In this document: positions 35,093 to 43,826 of the stretch, in pieces
Position numbering within the stretch: the stretch's first letter is position 1
Layout: the number at the start of each line of letters is the position of its first letter
Assembly (NCBI GenBank): GCA_015065605.1
Contig: SVPZ01000004.1
Location: forward strand, 1-64,000
Direction of reading: 5' to 3'
DNA length: 64,000 bases
Source of the DNA: Oscillospiraceae bacterium
GTDB lineage: Bacteria > Bacillota > Clostridia > Oscillospirales > Acutalibacteraceae
The notes under the pieces: model-generated
What the model was told of the DNA's origin: nothing
What the model saw: only the letters and a program-made list of their open reading frames with translations
Database searches by the model: none
Position numbers and translations under genes: made by a program

Positions 35093-35891
35093 ATTTATGC
35101 ATTTTTTTGTATTTTGATGGTGTAAAACCGTAAAATTCAGTGAAAGCTCTGTTAAAGCTTCTAATGGTACTAAAACCGACCGAGTAGGCGATTTCGGTGA
35201 TGTTTTTATTACTGCTTATCAGTAAATCCGCTGCGGCAGAGGCTCTTACCCAGTTTAAATGGCAGGGGATTGTTACATTTGCAGTATCGTTGAAAACCTT
35301 GGAAATAGTGCGAGGCGGCGATTTTAAATCACGGGCAATATCTGTCAAAGTGATTTGTTCACGATAATGCTTTGCTATGTATAATACAATATCTTTGAAA
35401 AGTTCGTATTCTTTGCCGTTGTCATGGAAATCTAATTTGAAAAAAATTTTTCCAAGTAAAACATTGGCATATCCTAAAATAATGGAATGAGATACAGCTT
35501 GATTATCGCAGTGGTTTATAATATCACTATCACCCCATATGCCATAAACTGTTTTTCGTATATCCTCGTCTTTTAGGGAAAATACAGGGTTATTTGGAGT
35601 TTGACTCAATATATGTGTGTGAAGTTTAGGAATATATTCAACAGGCATAGAAATCATTAGAAAACTGCCTTCGCTGATAGTATTGGTAGTATGAATTTGT
35701 CCGGGCATAATTATAACGCCTTCATCAGGATTGAGCATATATTTTTTGTGGTTGATGAATACTTCAGCTAATGCGCCACCGCCAACGTTAAATATTATTT
35801 CCAGTTCGTTATGTAGATGGTATTTTGGCCTTGAAAGAAATTTTAGCCCTAAAAAAGCTAATTTATAACGTTCTTTCTTTTCGTAATACAT
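35091..35891 (-). CDS. AraC-family transcriptional regulator (tandem copy A)
   Basis: A 266-residue regulator with an N-terminal cupin-like sensor (HLHNELEIIFNVGGG near 36-50; PDEGVIIMPGQIHTTN near 65) and a C-terminal AraC DNA-binding domain (about 165-264; TLTDIARDLKSPPRTISKVF and IAYSVGFSTIRSFNRAFTEFYGFTPSKYKK). I choose ATG 35891 because AGGAG precedes it; an upstream ATG would add 17 residues across that site. It lies 54 bases downstream of a clear paralogue and probably shares its promoter. A role in controlling locus 2 is inferred from position. Confidence 0.88.
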   Translation of the reverse strand: MYYEKKERYKLAFLGLKFLSRPKYHLHNELEIIFNVGGGALAEVFINHKKYMLNPDEGVIIMPGQIHTTNTISEGSFLMISMPVEYIPKLHTHILSQTPNNPVFSLKDEDIRKTVYGIWGDSDIINHCDNQAVSHSIILGYANVLLGKIFFKLDFHDNGKEYELFKDIVLYIAKHYREQITLTDIARDLKSPPRTISKVFNDTANVTIPCHLNWVRASAAADLLISSNKNITEIAYSVGFSTIRSFNRAFTEFYGFTPSKYKKMHK

Positions 35892-35945
35892 TTTATCACT
35901 CCTATATAAAGAGTATAAACTATGACCTAGGGTAAGAGTCAATAA

Positions 35946-36749
35946 TTATTTGTGAATATCTCGATATTCACTCGGAGTCTGACCGTAAAATTCATAAAAG
36001 GATCTGTTGAAATTACGGATTGTTCTGAATCCCACTTCGGAAGAAATGGTAGTAATAGTGTTATCGGTTGTAGTGAGCAATTCAGCAGCGTTTGTTGAAC
36101 GAATCCAGTTAATGAATGACGGTATGGTAATTCCGGTTGCTGAATTAAAAGTTTTTGATATAACCGAATGAGGTAGTTTAAAGGTATCGGATATATCTTT
36201 AAGTGTTATTTGTTCTGTATAGTTTTCAGTCAGATAAAGGATGATTTTGTTGATAATTGTTATGTCTTTGTCTGATTCAATAAATTTAAGATTTTTATAA
36301 ATGTAAGCCATCATAATGTTTATATAGCCTATAATAAAACTTGAATGGGTGTGCTTTACTTCGCGTAAGCAAAAATTTTCGTTTTGTTTCCAAAAACTCA
36401 TTATAACGTCTCTCATACCTATTTCGTCAATATTGAAAAGTGGGTTTTCGGCTTGAGAGGTGAGAAAAGTCTTTTTAAGTCTGGGTATATATTCGACAGG
36501 AAAAATAAATGCAAAAAAGAGTCCGTCAGATATGGTTTCAAAGGAGTGAACTTGACCGGGGCAGATAATAATTGCATCGCCTTCGTTATGTAAATTATAT
36601 TTTTTGGCATTAATATACACATCAGCTTTAGCGCCCCTGCCCATGTTGATTATTAGCTCAACCTCGTTGTGAAAATGAATGAAAGAGGGTCCGGCGAGGT
36701 GTCCTAATGCCATATATTCTAAATTGTTAATTTTCTTTTCATAGAACAT
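35946..36749 (-). CDS. AraC-family transcriptional regulator (tandem copy B)
   Basis: A 267-residue paralogue of copy A with the same layout: cupin-like sensor (HFHNEVELIINMGRGAKADVYIN near 25-47, then IICPGQVHSFETISDG) and C-terminal double helix-turn-helix (LKDISDTFKLPHSVISKTFN, then ISSEVGFRTIRNFNRSFYEFYGQTPSEYR). The start has GAGGGA upstream. It is read divergently from the locus 2 surface-protein operon, separated by 314 bases with two facing promoters and two copies of a shared motif. It is the best candidate for the locus 2 activator. Confidence 0.88.
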   Translation of the reverse strand: MFYEKKINNLEYMALGHLAGPSFIHFHNEVELIINMGRGAKADVYINAKKYNLHNEGDAIIICPGQVHSFETISDGLFFAFIFPVEYIPRLKKTFLTSQAENPLFNIDEIGMRDVIMSFWKQNENFCLREVKHTHSSFIIGYINIMMAYIYKNLKFIESDKDITIINKIILYLTENYTEQITLKDISDTFKLPHSVISKTFNSATGITIPSFINWIRSTNAAELLTTTDNTITTISSEVGFRTIRNFNRSFYEFYGQTPSEYRDIHK

Positions 36750-36882
36750 TAAAATCCCTCTTTTTTTTCTATATATTTATAGTTTTTTATGTTACAAAAT
36801 TAATGCAGTAACTTCTAAAATAGTTGATTTCTTACAATATAGATGCATTTGCTAAAAAGTATTAAAAATCCTCGTTGATGCA

Positions 36883-36911
36883 ATTTTACTATATAATTTT
36901 AAATATGTCAA
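36883..36911 (-). promoter_or_regulatory. Promoter of the tandem AraC genes
   Basis: On the minus strand TTGACA (36906-36911), 17 bases and TAAAAT (36883-36888). One copy of the repeat at 36912 directly abuts the -35. Confidence 0.7.
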
Positions 36912-36971
36912 CTTTTTTGTCTATAAATTATAGTTCGATGCATAAAGAAAAACACTTTTTTTGTCTACAAA
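36912..36971. repeat. Direct repeat pair in the divergent control region of locus 2
   Basis: CTTTTTTGTCTATAAA (36912-36927) recurs as CTTTTTTTGTCTACAAA (36955-36971), 43 bp apart. One copy abuts the AraC -35. The other ends 16 bases before the -35 of the surface-protein operon. A shared regulator site is likely but unproven. The rest of the 314-base gap is AT-rich, with nothing else I can name. Confidence 0.5.
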
Positions 36972-36987
36972 AAGCGATTAAAGTTTC

Positions 36988-37016
36988 TTGTATTGTATTT
37001 CAGTAAATGATATAAT
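36988..37016 (+). promoter_or_regulatory. Promoter of GH16 locus 2
   Basis: TTGTAT (36988-36993), 17 bases and TATAAT (37011-37016), again a poor -35 with a perfect -10 as in the uronate and locus 1 promoters. The 20-bp repeats of those promoters are not present here. Confidence 0.65.
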
Positions 37017-37063
37017 GTCATTAAATAATAATTTTGTATTTTGAGAAACGAGGAGTTTTTTGT

Positions 37064-39574
37064 ATGAAAAGAACGCTATCAGTATTTTTTGCGACGTTTT
37101 TTCTTGTTTCAGCACTAATAGTTCCTGTAGATTTAGTAAGTGCAACAACAGATGTTTATGCCAATAATTACACATATAGTTTTAAGGAAGAGGATGTTTA
37201 TTCTTATTCTCCGTTGATTAAAGGTTCTGAAGACAGCGGTACGTTGACTTTTACTCCTGCAAGTAACGTTGGTACTGCTTCTGTAGTTCCGCTATATGGT
37301 TCTACGAACTACATAAATAAGTGGGGCGGCATTTCTGCTTCTTATGAAAGCATAAACGTTGACGGAAAAAATTATGACTCCGTTAACGTTACTTCCGGCA
37401 ATGACGTAGTATTTGTGCCTGTTACAAGTGAAGGAAAACCCTTTGAACTTGCTCCCGGTCATACCTATACCGTAACTGTCGCTTATGCACATACCGGCAA
37501 TACGACTAATGATAACTGGTATGCTCAGCGAGGCTTTTTTGTTAGCGGTGGTTTGTATATGCCTGATGATAATGCAAACAAATATGCTCGTCGTTTTGCA
37601 AAAGTTGATGCCTTCGGTGGAACTCCTGCATCTATGCCATTCGGACAAAAGGTTGATGACCTTTCAAACATTGATTCTACGGGTATTATTGAAAAGACTG
37701 TAACTTTCACCACTCCTGCTGCTACGGGTGTAGGTTATACTTATAATGCAGATAAAAATGCTTATACCACGGAAGTGGAATATGTATCGGCTTCCGGTGG
37801 AGGAATAGTTGGAGAAAAGATTACTCTTGACTTTTACAATTATCTTTATTTTTATATTGACCATTACGGTTCGAGCAAAATTAATATAACATCTTTAAAG
37901 ATAACCCGTGATGACTATATAGTGCTTGGAACTGTTGAGTATATTGATTCAGACGGTTCAGTGATGAAATCAGTAACTCAGAATATCGGTGAGTATGCTA
38001 TTGATTTTGTTCCTGATAATACTGCTGATAAATACTTTGCAGGTTGGTATTTGGACGAAGCAAGAACGCAAAGAGTTGAAACAGCTAAACTCATGCTTTC
38101 ACAAGACGGTCTGAAGTTATATGCTAAGTGGGAAGATTACAAAACATCCATCGTTTCTACTAACCATGGCAGTTATTATGGTATCACCTACGTTCCTCAC
38201 GTTACGGCAGCCGGTGTATATAATTATAGGATGTCTAACCGCTCAAACGTTAATATAACGACTATTACTACTTCCAATAAGGAATATCTTGGAGTAAGTA
38301 CTTCCTTCTGGGGGGACGGTTTGCTGATAACTGCTGCTGATGATACTACAGGTGAACTTTTCAGAGCAAAGCCAAATACAACGTATAAAGTTTCACTTAA
38401 ATTCAGAATTACTGCTGAAACTTCTCGCTCCGACGGCGTTGACGTTAATATTGCGGCGGGTGCAGGTCTTCCTGAAAATGCAAACTATCCCACAGGAAAA
38501 TATTATGATGAGAATAATCTTAAAAACAGAACTGCTTACACTAAATATACCGATAAAATAACTGAAGACGGTAAATATGAAACATATACTGCTATTTATA
38601 CAACGGGTGAATTTACTACTATTCCCGCTATCGGTGTTGAATTGTGGATTTATCAGGATGCTGCCGTAGAAATATACTCATTAAGTGTTTCGGAGTTTGA
38701 CGGCGAGGAATTAGCTGACGGTGAATTCCTTGTTTCAAAAGAGGTTAAGAATAATACAACCTATTTGATTAATTTTGATTATGCTCTTAATGATACACTT
38801 TCAAAAGATTTGGGTATTGGGTTTAAAATGACTGCATCTGATACAGTTGGTTATCCTACCTACGTAGAAGGAGAAAACGTAGCAATTTATACTATTAAAG
38901 CTGATAAGACTGTTGGTGAATGGTTTACCGCCAAGGTGCTGATTACAACCGATATGACAGCTAACGTTGTTAATAGTTTTGGTTACAATGACGAAGTAAC
39001 GGCGCTCAACTCTATCTTGTACGGCTACATAATTTCTGAAGATTTGCTTTCTGTTGCTATTAAAAATATTAGTATATGTGAAGTTAAAGATAGTGCAGGA
39101 AACGATTTAATAAGCGTAGTTGGTGCTCAGTGTTTAACAAGTGAAGCAGAGCAAATTGCCGGTAGTCAGGCGCTTCGCTATTCGTTTGCATATGATTCAA
39201 AAACAGGTAATGAAATTTTTATAAGCGGCACCGAATATACCGTAAAAGAACGTGGTTTTATTTACGTTAACGGTAATAATTACGCTAAAGGCGGTATTTA
39301 TAAATCAGATTTTAATTTGAATAATGCAAAGAATGGTAAATATAAGTTCAATGCAAAAACAAACGACCTTGACGTTTGTTGGAAGTATTCAGCAATTAAT
39401 AATACCGATTTATTTAGCCTTTCTTTCTCAACTTACGTTAAAGATTTTGATGTAGATGATACCAAGGAACTTATGGTTAAGGCTTACGTTGTCATTGAAA
39501 TTGACGGACAACAGTTTAATGTGTATTCTGATTCTATAAATCGTTCTGTAGCTTATCTTAAAAGTTTGGCGTAA
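37064..39574 (+). CDS. Large secreted protein with one beta-grasp repeat and CBM-like regions
   Basis: An 836-residue exported protein. The signal peptide covers about residues 1-27. Two beta-sandwich-like regions flank a single InlB-like beta-grasp repeat (about 290-355, ending LKLYAKW). The C-terminal 150 residues form a separate domain ending in AYVVIEIDGQQFNVYSDSINRSVAYLKSL, a pattern I associate with large clostridial surface proteins. Unlike its neighbours it has no C-terminal membrane helix or LPXTG motif, so it is probably released or bound non-covalently. ATG 37064 follows GAGGAG. It opens the locus 2 operon, 28 bases before the giant protein gene. No catalytic motif is visible. Confidence 0.78.
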   Translation: MKRTLSVFFATFFLVSALIVPVDLVSATTDVYANNYTYSFKEEDVYSYSPLIKGSEDSGTLTFTPASNVGTASVVPLYGSTNYINKWGGISASYESINVDGKNYDSVNVTSGNDVVFVPVTSEGKPFELAPGHTYTVTVAYAHTGNTTNDNWYAQRGFFVSGGLYMPDDNANKYARRFAKVDAFGGTPASMPFGQKVDDLSNIDSTGIIEKTVTFTTPAATGVGYTYNADKNAYTTEVEYVSASGGGIVGEKITLDFYNYLYFYIDHYGSSKINITSLKITRDDYIVLGTVEYIDSDGSVMKSVTQNIGEYAIDFVPDNTADKYFAGWYLDEARTQRVETAKLMLSQDGLKLYAKWEDYKTSIVSTNHGSYYGITYVPHVTAAGVYNYRMSNRSNVNITTITTSNKEYLGVSTSFWGDGLLITAADDTTGELFRAKPNTTYKVSLKFRITAETSRSDGVDVNIAAGAGLPENANYPTGKYYDENNLKNRTAYTKYTDKITEDGKYETYTAIYTTGEFTTIPAIGVELWIYQDAAVEIYSLSVSEFDGEELADGEFLVSKEVKNNTTYLINFDYALNDTLSKDLGIGFKMTASDTVGYPTYVEGENVAIYTIKADKTVGEWFTAKVLITTDMTANVVNSFGYNDEVTALNSILYGYIISEDLLSVAIKNISICEVKDSAGNDLISVVGAQCLTSEAEQIAGSQALRYSFAYDSKTGNEIFISGTEYTVKERGFIYVNGNNYAKGGIYKSDFNLNNAKNGKYKFNAKTNDLDVCWKYSAINNTDLFSLSFSTYVKDFDVDDTKELMVKAYVVIEIDGQQFNVYSDSINRSVAYLKSLA

Positions 39575-39602
39575 ACCTTTTTAATTCGACGGAGGATTTA
39601 AT

Positions 39603-42600
39603 ATGAAGTTAATTAAAAAATCTCTTGTCAAAAGTTTATCTTTGATTTGTGTTGTAGTTATGCTACTCGCAACGATTTTTACTAATTTTGGTCTTATTTC
39701 TGCTCTTACTGATGGAAGTGATGACTCTACGGTTAGTAAGGATGAATTTTTTGATCCCTCTTCAGTTTACAAATTTGAAATAGATGAGGACTGTGTAAGC
39801 AGTAATTCTGTTGACCCCACCAGTGTTAATATGACTCGTGGCGGCGACGGAAAAGGTATTATGGGTTGGACTTGGAATATATCAAGAATAGACTCAAACA
39901 ACGTCCTCTATTCTCATAATGACGGTATGACGCAGACCTGGGCTACCGCCGGTGGTTACCGTCTTAATAATTTTGACGGTGTTTATCGCCTTAAGCCTTT
40001 AACTACGTATATTGTTAAATTTGATATCAACCTGATTTCCGCTCCAACCAGCACCGAAACCTTTAAAGATATAAACACTTCTGTGATTAATCTTGGCTAT
40101 GGCGCATGGGATGCTCCGGGTGACAGTAATGCATTTAACAGTATGAGTGTAAAGTTATATGACGTTATTACTGTAAAAACCGATGAAAAACAGTTTACTG
40201 TAACTAGTACTGAAGGTACGGTAAAGTACGATGTAAATAGCGGTTGGAAAACTGTAACCTATGCCTTTACAACCCCCGAAACTTTTGGCAATAAGGATAA
40301 TGCTTTATCTTTCTTTGCTACGTTGTGGCCCGGTACAAAAGCATATATTGATAACGTTGAAGTTAAAGCTTTAAAGGCTAATGAAGGCGTTATTGTATTT
40401 ACTGACGATTATCACGGAAAAAACACTGTTTTAAGCGGTAAAGTCGGCGATACGGTTGAACTACCCGTTATTACTCCTGAGGATGCTGATAACGTATTTG
40501 AGGGTTGGTATAGTACTGTAGAACGTAAGGATAACGATAAAATTAATAGCGGTTATAAAATGGTAAGCGGTTTAACAACTTTATATGCCAGATTTGATGC
40601 GCCTGTATCTATAACGTTTATTAATAGTGAAACAGGTAAGAGCGAAACTGTTTCGGGTAGCCCGGGTGAATCAATTATTATGCCCGATGCCCCTAAAGTT
40701 GAAGGAAAATGGTTTATGGGTTGGTTCTTAGATGAACAATATACCCAAAAATTCGAGGCGGATAGTTTTGATTATTCAAACAAAACTCTTTACGCTAAGT
40801 TTATAAATCCGCCCAAATCGGGATATGAAGATTTTGAAACATATACCAGTGATGAGTATACAGTAGTCGATTCTGATAATTCCAAGGTTAAGTCCAATCG
40901 TCTCTATTTTGCAAAAATGATGAGCAAGGTGAAAGATAAAACCTACAACAACAGTAAATATTCTCTTCGTTTCGAGTGGGATAAAGATATGGTATATGAT
41001 CCCAACAACCATGAAACCTATAATGTTGGTGAAGGTGCTTACGGACGTTGGACACAGTATGATACAATTACTATTTTAGAGGATGTACAGCTTGATAATA
41101 ATACACTTTATCTTGTTTCCTTTAAGTATTTTGTTGAAAATACCGAGGGCGAATTCCACGTATCTGCCGTTACAGGTCAAAAGACTAACGCTTGGGGCGA
41201 CATACAAGTATATAAAAATAGTCAAAAGGGTAGTCATTTGGTTATTTCTCCGAATCACGTCGATGGTAAGTGGCATGATGGTGAGATGGTAATTACTACC
41301 GACTTTAAGGGTAACGGTAAAACTATGTTTTTTGCAATCAATATGCCAAAGAATATAGACGTTGTTGCTTATTTTGATGATTTTAAATTTACTCCTATTG
41401 CTCCCGATGAATCATATATTAAATACGATAGCGGTGTTACTTCTGATATTTTTGTGGGTAAAATCGGTTCAAAATTGCCTGAATTTACTCCTGAAAACGG
41501 TAGACATACTTTCCTTGGCTGGTATAATGATAGTGGATACACTGTGAAATTTACAGAAGATGTTTATACTACTGCACCGTTGACCGCATATGCGCAGTGG
41601 AATCAGTTGCCTATTACTTTCGATAACGACTACTTCTTTGACCGTTCCGTACTGTTACAGTTTGGTAAGCTTATTGAGATTGAAAACAAAAAGGAAATCG
41701 GTAACGGTGATGACTATGCTGTTAAGTTTACCTATGATGCCGATAAGTATTATAATACTACTTCGGACGGAAAAGTACAGTATCAGAAAGACCGTTACAG
41801 AGATCCTGACCATACTTTGATACTAAAGGAAGGCTTAAAGGCTGATACGGTATATTTAATTACCTATGACGTTAAAGCGACAAAAGCCAACCTCGATTAT
41901 TCTGTGAATTTCTGTACTGCTACATCGGGTAACGTGTGGGGAGCGCTTAATCTTTATAACCGTTCTTCCAGAGTTGATATTTCAAAGAGTTCTGCAGGTA
42001 AAGGTTGGATAACTAAAACTGTAGCTATCAAAACTCCCGAAACCACTTCAATGTATAATGCAGAAGGTAATTATATCGGCGAGAGTAATGCTCTGTATCT
42101 TTATTTTAACGTTGTGCATAATTTGGATGAAGGTGCTGCTACTGTTTACGTTGATAATATTCTCATTCAAGAAGCTCCTGCAGGAACAGCAGTGTTTATG
42201 CCTATGAACAATAAAGACCATATTATTGTAAAGGGTGAAATAGGCGATAAGATAGTTGTTCCGAAGAATCCTACCAAATTTGCTTATAACTTCGATGGTT
42301 GGTATAACGACGTTAATGGAAGTGTTAAATTTGAGAGCGATATATTTGGTGAAAAAGCGGTAGCTGCCTACGCTAAATACGTTGACGCTACAACCAAAAC
42401 CTTTGATTATGAGGATTATAACGTACCTCTTGCCGATCCTTCCAAATCTATATATTTAAGACACGACTGTGAAGTTATTCCCTTTAAGAATGCTTATTCG
42501 GGTAATTACGTTATGAAGGGTGACCGTTCATATATCAGAAATCCCAAATTAAATACCGGCGGTTCGGGACATTTGCTTAAAAGTGGCGATATCGTCCAGA

Positions 42601-43826
42601 AGTTAAAGCAGGGAACCAATTACCTTATTACGTTTAAGTATTATATTGAAACTCACGGTCAGGAACCTCTTCGTGTTCGCGCTGCCGCGGGTAGTAGCGT
42701 TAACTTCTGGGGTTCTTCATCTTTCTCAAGCGTGTATCACATTGCGCTTGACGAAGAAACAAATAAATGGCATACAGGTACCATAGTTTGTGACGGAAAC
42801 AAGATAGCTGAGAGTTGGCAAGATCATTTATACATTTCCTGGTCTTTGGGTACAGAAGGTATGTATTATTTTGATGATTTTACAATTACCGAACTTCCTG
42901 CGGGTCAAATGGCATACTTTATCGATAATGGAGGATGCGCAAATATTCCTGAATACGTTATTGGTAAGGTTGGTCAGAACTTCTCATCACAACTTCCTAA
43001 AAATCCGAAGTATGATAATCACGAATTCCTTGGTTATTACGTAATGGGTGATGACGGTAAATATCAGTTATTTAATGATTACGTATTCCGTAAAGATAAA
43101 ACTCCTTCTATAGTTGCGCGTTTTATACGTATTAAAACTGTTCAAGATTTTGAACGTTTCTATGCTCCCGCAATAAACGCTATGCCCGGTTACAGCATAT
43201 TGGACTTCGACTACGAACTCTATGATGCCGAGGCAGAAGGTAATTCAAAAGAAAACGTTACAAGCGGAAGATATTCACTACATAGAAAAGGTGAATATAA
43301 GTATAATGAGAATGCATTATTGCTTACTCAGGCTCAACAACTTGTCGCAGGTGAAAAATATACCGTCACAATGAAGGTTAAAATGGGTAAACACGAGCAT
43401 ACCGATGGCGCAATTAAATTTGTTTCCAATAACAGCGGTGTTTTTGCTTGGACTCCGTACGGTGATTATTATCCGATAGTTGCTATTGCTGACCTTGCTG
43501 ACGGACAGTGGCACGAAGTTTCTTATACGTTTATAGCTATCGAGCCTTACGTTTCAATTCAGACTCCCGGCCTTGTTGAACTCTTTATAGATGACGTTGT
43601 TTTTGTTCACGAGGATGCTTCTGCAGTGACTTCGGTTCCCGTTAAATATACAGAATACGTTATTAATAAGTCTGATGACGCTATCGACGTAAATGATATT
43701 ATAGATTTGAACCTTGGTAAAAATAATAATGTTCTGATTTACATTATTATAGGTGCGGTGGTATTGGTTGTTGCCGGTATAGTTGTAATTCTTTTAGTTA
43801 GTAAAAAGAAGGGAGGACAGAAATAA
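39603..43826 (+). CDS. Giant modular surface protein, locus 2
   Basis: A 1407-residue relative of the locus 1 and 3 surface proteins. The signal peptide covers about residues 1-36. A beta-sandwich module comes first (to about 258, ending YIDNVEVKAL), followed by two consecutive beta-grasp repeats (ending LYARF and LYAKF), then alternating beta-sandwich and beta-grasp units. The C-terminal part has the conserved YSLHRKG and KMGKHEHTDGAIKFVS region, then a membrane helix (about 1375-1398) and a KKKGGQK tail. The first beta-grasp unit of the sister proteins is missing. Its stop codon overlaps the GH16 start by one base (TAATG), so the two proteins are translationally coupled. GGAGG precedes the start. 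Confidence 0.85.
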   Translation: MKLIKKSLVKSLSLICVVVMLLATIFTNFGLISALTDGSDDSTVSKDEFFDPSSVYKFEIDEDCVSSNSVDPTSVNMTRGGDGKGIMGWTWNISRIDSNNVLYSHNDGMTQTWATAGGYRLNNFDGVYRLKPLTTYIVKFDINLISAPTSTETFKDINTSVINLGYGAWDAPGDSNAFNSMSVKLYDVITVKTDEKQFTVTSTEGTVKYDVNSGWKTVTYAFTTPETFGNKDNALSFFATLWPGTKAYIDNVEVKALKANEGVIVFTDDYHGKNTVLSGKVGDTVELPVITPEDADNVFEGWYSTVERKDNDKINSGYKMVSGLTTLYARFDAPVSITFINSETGKSETVSGSPGESIIMPDAPKVEGKWFMGWFLDEQYTQKFEADSFDYSNKTLYAKFINPPKSGYEDFETYTSDEYTVVDSDNSKVKSNRLYFAKMMSKVKDKTYNNSKYSLRFEWDKDMVYDPNNHETYNVGEGAYGRWTQYDTITILEDVQLDNNTLYLVSFKYFVENTEGEFHVSAVTGQKTNAWGDIQVYKNSQKGSHLVISPNHVDGKWHDGEMVITTDFKGNGKTMFFAINMPKNIDVVAYFDDFKFTPIAPDESYIKYDSGVTSDIFVGKIGSKLPEFTPENGRHTFLGWYNDSGYTVKFTEDVYTTAPLTAYAQWNQLPITFDNDYFFDRSVLLQFGKLIEIENKKEIGNGDDYAVKFTYDADKYYNTTSDGKVQYQKDRYRDPDHTLILKEGLKADTVYLITYDVKATKANLDYSVNFCTATSGNVWGALNLYNRSSRVDISKSSAGKGWITKTVAIKTPETTSMYNAEGNYIGESNALYLYFNVVHNLDEGAATVYVDNILIQEAPAGTAVFMPMNNKDHIIVKGEIGDKIVVPKNPTKFAYNFDGWYNDVNGSVKFESDIFGEKAVAAYAKYVDATTKTFDYEDYNVPLADPSKSIYLRHDCEVIPFKNAYSGNYVMKGDRSYIRNPKLNTGGSGHLLKSGDIVQKLKQGTNYLITFKYYIETHGQEPLRVRAAAGSSVNFWGSSSFSSVYHIALDEETNKWHTGTIVCDGNKIAESWQDHLYISWSLGTEGMYYFDDFTITELPAGQMAYFIDNGGCANIPEYVIGKVGQNFSSQLPKNPKYDNHEFLGYYVMGDDGKYQLFNDYVFRKDKTPSIVARFIRIKTVQDFERFYAPAINAMPGYSILDFDYELYDAEAEGNSKENVTSGRYSLHRKGEYKYNENALLLTQAQQLVAGEKYTVTMKVKMGKHEHTDGAIKFVSNNSGVFAWTPYGDYYPIVAIADLADGQWHEVSYTFIAIEPYVSIQTPGLVELFIDDVVFVHEDASAVTSVPVKYTEYVINKSDDAIDVNDIIDLNLGKNNNVLIYIIIGAVVLVVAGIVVILLVSKKKGGQK

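Noticed and set aside
36912..36971. CRISPR-like repeat array
   Set aside because: Only two short, imperfect copies with no third repeat, leader or cas genes anywhere in the window.
36945..36984. Imperfect 21-bp repeat starting AAAAA upstream of the locus 2 promoter
   Set aside because: Matches are mostly homopolymer A; the TTTTTTGTCTAYAAA pair is a better explanation of the region.
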